Shown here piece after piece: positions 59,031-64,000 of a stretch of DNA of 64,000 nt. Location of the stretch: positions 3,992,001 through 4,056,000 of the forward strand of contig NC_081813.1 of the NCBI RefSeq assembly GCF_030704535.1, written 5' to 3'. The notes under the pieces were generated by a model. The model saw nothing but the letters and a program-made list of their open reading frames with translations, had not been told where the DNA came from and did not search any database. The translations under genes were made by a program, and so were the position numbers. Positions within the stretch are counted from its first letter, which is position 1. Every line of letters starts with the position of its first letter. Source of the stretch: Vitis vinifera (lineage: Eukaryota > Streptophyta > Magnoliopsida > Vitales > Vitaceae).

Positions 59031-60951
59031 GAAGCCTTACTAGAGCAGTTGCTGGATTACATAAGAATACACAGTACCAAACCTTACAAAGCTATGTATA
59101 TATTGGCCGTATTTGAAGCTAAAACATGTTCAAATGAAGCATTGTAGCGTGATGGAGACTGGACATGGATTCAAAATTAAATTGTATACTTACAGAGGAT
59201 AAATAGAATTCTTATAGCTGACCCCCAAATGTTGGGGCCTAAGGCTTGGTTGAGTTTTATGTATACTTCCATAAGATCTATATTTCTATATGTAACCTTT
59301 AATTTTCAAGTTCTTTTACTGGTTGAAATGACAGTCAGATATTTGAGTTCACAGTACTTTCATTGCCACTCAGATGAAGCAAATATTCACTACAATTCAG
59401 AATTATAATTCGAATCTCTTGGGGATGAACCGCAGATTTGTGCATCAGCCACATCTTGCTGGGTACAATTTGCTAGATCATAGCTTCTTCCAATGGTGAA
59501 GGAGGACTAGTGTTTGTGAAAACCCAGACCTGCAGAAATAAAGGACTTTCAGCTGTAGTCATCAATACGAGGTCCTGGAGTTATACTATTATCCGATGGA
59601 TCAATTTTCCCTGGGTTTTCCCAGGGATTTGTCACTGGAATGAGTGTTAAATTGGACATGGGTAAATGTGTTCTAGCATTTAAGTATGGGTGGGATCTAG
59701 GCAGCAGATTAGCCGAGCTTTCTTAACACATGGAAGGCACAAATTGGAGTATTAATTCTGAAACAAGATAAGTTTCTTGAGACAGATCTCATTAAACTGC
59801 AGCAGATTCTGATTTAAAAAGGGTATTTGTATGAGGTTGGTGGTTGATTTCAACAAGGCAACTATGAGAAAATGACTGGGCTGTGCAAGGATGGCAACTG
59901 TGTGAAAATGACTTCACTATGCAGGAAATGAAATGCCCCATGTCCTGATTGCAACCGATTTTGGTGCCAACCAATACAGTTTGGGACCTGTACAACTCTT
60001 TCTTATAAATGCAGTAATGATATTTTCCCTACACTCCCTACAAGATGAGGTCAGGCTCACCAGCTTTTTCCTTCTAAACTAGGGTGATGATCTTGGGTTA
60101 AATTTTGTTGCCTCCTTTGATTATGTAACTCCGGTGTAGATATTGTACACTTTGAGCCAATGGACCTCACGGTTTTAAAATACGTCTACATAGTTGAAAC
60201 AATCTCATTACATATATAGTGTTAGGGACTTCTTCCTTACCAATGTGGGATACACAGTTCATGAATCAAGAAGATTCATTTCATGGGTCCTCTGGTTGAA
60301 ACAATGACTAAAAAATGATGATTAAGATGTTGAAGTCATGGATTACAACAATAACCTTTTCACCAACCCAGCACTTCTAGTTTTTGCACCTTAATAATTG
60401 TACTTCACTTTCACCAACAGGCAGTCAAAATGAAACATTCTTATGATGATTAGATTCCTCAGCTCTTAAATCTCTTCTGCACTTACAGACAGGTGCAAAT
60501 CAATGCGCCAACCGTCTGATCAGTGGACAAACTATTTGATGCCTCAAAGCCTTGAATGCTCTGACCTTGTGCCCATGTGATTGTGTATGAAAAAAGGGTC
60601 ACTACCTTTAACCCTATATACCTTTTTGTGGAGAACAGAAAATTCAGGAGAGTGAACAAAATAGAAAGAAAATTTCCCCCCTGTGACTCGATTTGGCCTT
60701 TTTCTCAAGTCACCTTTAGGAGACCTCAGCTGTCCCCATCTCTCTTATCTGTCTATTGGAAGCAAGGTCAAGAGAAGAAGAAGAAAGGTCTAGACAAATT
60801 GGAGAAGCTTGTTGAATTGTCTCAATCTCCTTTACCTGTTTACTGGAAACAACATTTGGAGAAGAGAAGAAGCCAAATGAGGAGCTGTTTCTTTTGTTGT
60901 AGATAGAATAAGATAAACCATCCTCCTTACCATACAACATCAGAGCCACAA
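59031..60951. other. Spacer and leader of the next gene
   Basis: Helicase 3' UTR to about 59350, then spacer without a recognisable gene. 60577-60906 is an open frame in the CT/AG-rich leader of the next gene, with no domain and a different phase. Confidence 0.45.
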
Positions 60952-61608
60952 ATGCAGCTAAGGGAGTCCATCCAAAAGACCAAGCGCTTTTTTCACATAA
61001 CCCTCCAAAATCTCAAGGCCTTCCTCTTTAGAGGGTACCAAAAACTACCCGAAACCCCACCCTGCAACCCCTTCTCTTGCAGCAGTTGCAAAAACCAGAA
61101 AAAACATCAGCTAGATCATATCTATGCAGATTTTTCTGATCAATGGGAGTCAGACCAAGATAGGGACAAAAGAAGAAAGATGAAGGGTATAATGTCATCA
61201 AAAGAGCTGGTGAAGGAAGAAGACAATTGTAGTGGAAACTTTGTGAAGTTGGCAAAGCAGAGTCCTGAGAATAACAAGCATGAAAAGGGAGGAAATGAGG
61301 AGATCAAGAACATGGGAAGTTCCCATCAAGGAAGGAGAGTACAGCCATCTTCTTATCTGGTTGCCAATGGAGGGGGCTTTGCCTTATTACAGAAGATGAA
61401 AGAACTGGAGATGATGGATGCAGGTGATGTGGATCATGTGTTGGACATAGAAGAGGTGCTCCACCACTATTCTCGCCTTACATGCCCAATTTATCTAGAC
61501 ATTGTCGACAGCTTTTTCATGGAGATGTATCGCGAATTCTTCCTTCCACAAGCACCCTCTCTTCGCACTAACAGTTCAAGTAGGAGGCTTGGCCCACTGA
61601 AGTTGTAG
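60952..61608 (+). CDS. Uncharacterised plant-specific protein
   Basis: Intronless, 218 aa. The N-terminus is basic and hydrophobic (TKRFFHITLQNLKAFLF), followed by a Cys/Pro patch (NPFSCSSCKNQ) and a charged, probably disordered middle. The conserved-looking C-terminal part runs from KMKELEMMDAGDVDHVLDIEE through HHYSRLTCPIYLDIVDSFF to RRLGPLKL. From memory this matches a land-plant family of unknown function that includes At1g52140 and At3g16330; no biochemical role is known to me. No signal peptide or membrane helix is obvious. ATG 60952 is the first in-frame start; codon use and the conserved C-terminus argue for a real gene. Confidence 0.75.
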   Translation: MQLRESIQKTKRFFHITLQNLKAFLFRGYQKLPETPPCNPFSCSSCKNQKKHQLDHIYADFSDQWESDQDRDKRRKMKGIMSSKELVKEEDNCSGNFVKLAKQSPENNKHEKGGNEEIKNMGSSHQGRRVQPSSYLVANGGGFALLQKMKELEMMDAGDVDHVLDIEEVLHHYSRLTCPIYLDIVDSFFMEMYREFFLPQAPSLRTNSSSRRLGPLKL

Positions 61609-62235
61609 GTGACCTACTTTCAAGTTCTTTCTTAGCAAGTTCATCTGTGTGTGTTTGTGCTTTTGATTTTCAGCTTCCTAGTCCTCTCTACTATTGTTGT
61701 TCCTTGCTTAAGTGTGTTCCTCCTTACAGTATAGAAGTCTGCAAATTTGTCCACTGCTACCTCTTCACCTCATCCTTAGACTAATTATTCTTGATTTCAA
61801 ATTTCTCTTCTACAATGGTGCTTAGATGCTGTGAAGATTTGCCTTTGATTATAAGTCATAATAAGTCTTCTTTTAGCCTTTCTTGTAGGCATTCCCTTTG
61901 CATACACCTTTGGTTTATACTTGAATTTAAATGAAGTCATTACATGAAAACCCCCATGTCAAAATATACACTAGGATGAGAAGAATGTTTCATTGTAGTC
62001 TAACTGATGAAGTGCAATAAAGGGACTCATAAATCTGTTCATCCACACCATTTATTTCATCCAATGGAAAAGTATCAACAGCCATTGATGTAATCTAGTA
62101 GCTAAAAGAAAATTTTAACAACAGAAACAATTCAAGTATTGGTACATTTCAGATCAGTACAAGAGGCTTTCTGGGTAGCTACAAGTGGGTGCAGGAGATA
62201 GGCTGAACAAGTGGGTGCAGCACCCTCTCTTCGTG
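61609..62235. other. Convergent spacer (3' UTRs)
   Basis: Between two genes running toward each other; presumably both 3' UTRs. No other feature seen. Confidence 0.5.

Positions 62236-64000
<1,765 letters not shown>

Overview
The window is eukaryotic plant DNA: intron-rich genes with GT-AG junctions, AT-rich spacers, a DYW-type pentatricopeptide gene, a coiled-coil NLR immune receptor, plastid genes and many degenerate transposons. The style of the NLR and of the LINE resembles woody eudicots, with grapevine (Vitis) my best guess from memory; no search was run. For most genes the exon chain was built by hand. Splice phases agree at every junction, and each complete multi-exon chain sums to a multiple of three.

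Layout. 188-1471: 3' part of a CURT1-type thylakoid-curvature gene (+). 2543-4489: intronless PPR-DYW editing-factor gene (+). 6708-14787: 13-exon plastidic-type sugar transporter (+). 15797-17149: decayed PHD-finger gene; 17600-17960: Ty3/gypsy scrap (-). 18000-23900: spacer with foldback elements. 23903-26635: single-exon CC-NBS-LRR gene (+). 26636-33638: AT-rich spacer with an hAT-type MITE. 33639-49738: 15-exon PXA/PX/sorting-nexin-C gene (+). 49739-52934: spacer with a Harbinger-type MITE. 52935-53764: ribosomal protein eL37 gene (-). 54111-59030: 9-exon DDX11/CHL1-like Fe-S helicase (+). 60952-61608: small plant-specific protein of unknown role (+). 62236-63786: 3' part of a class III peroxidase gene (-).

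The eL37 and helicase genes are divergent, 346 bp apart, and share a promoter region with telo-box and site II motifs, the usual signature of plant ribosomal-protein promoters. From memory, the PX gene beside eL37 matches an Arabidopsis neighbour pair (At1g15240/At1g15250), which suggests conserved microsynteny.

The most striking structure is intron 1 of the PX gene (33748-41860, 8.1 kb). It carries a 5'-truncated LINE with a 10-bp target duplication and poly(A) tail. That LINE is itself split by a 1,175-bp non-autonomous hAT-like element with near-perfect terminal inverted repeats, an exact 8-bp duplication and dense ATCGG-type subterminal repeats. I saw no convincing new biochemical system; the interest lies in nested and foldback elements, the shared promoter and a few gene oddities.
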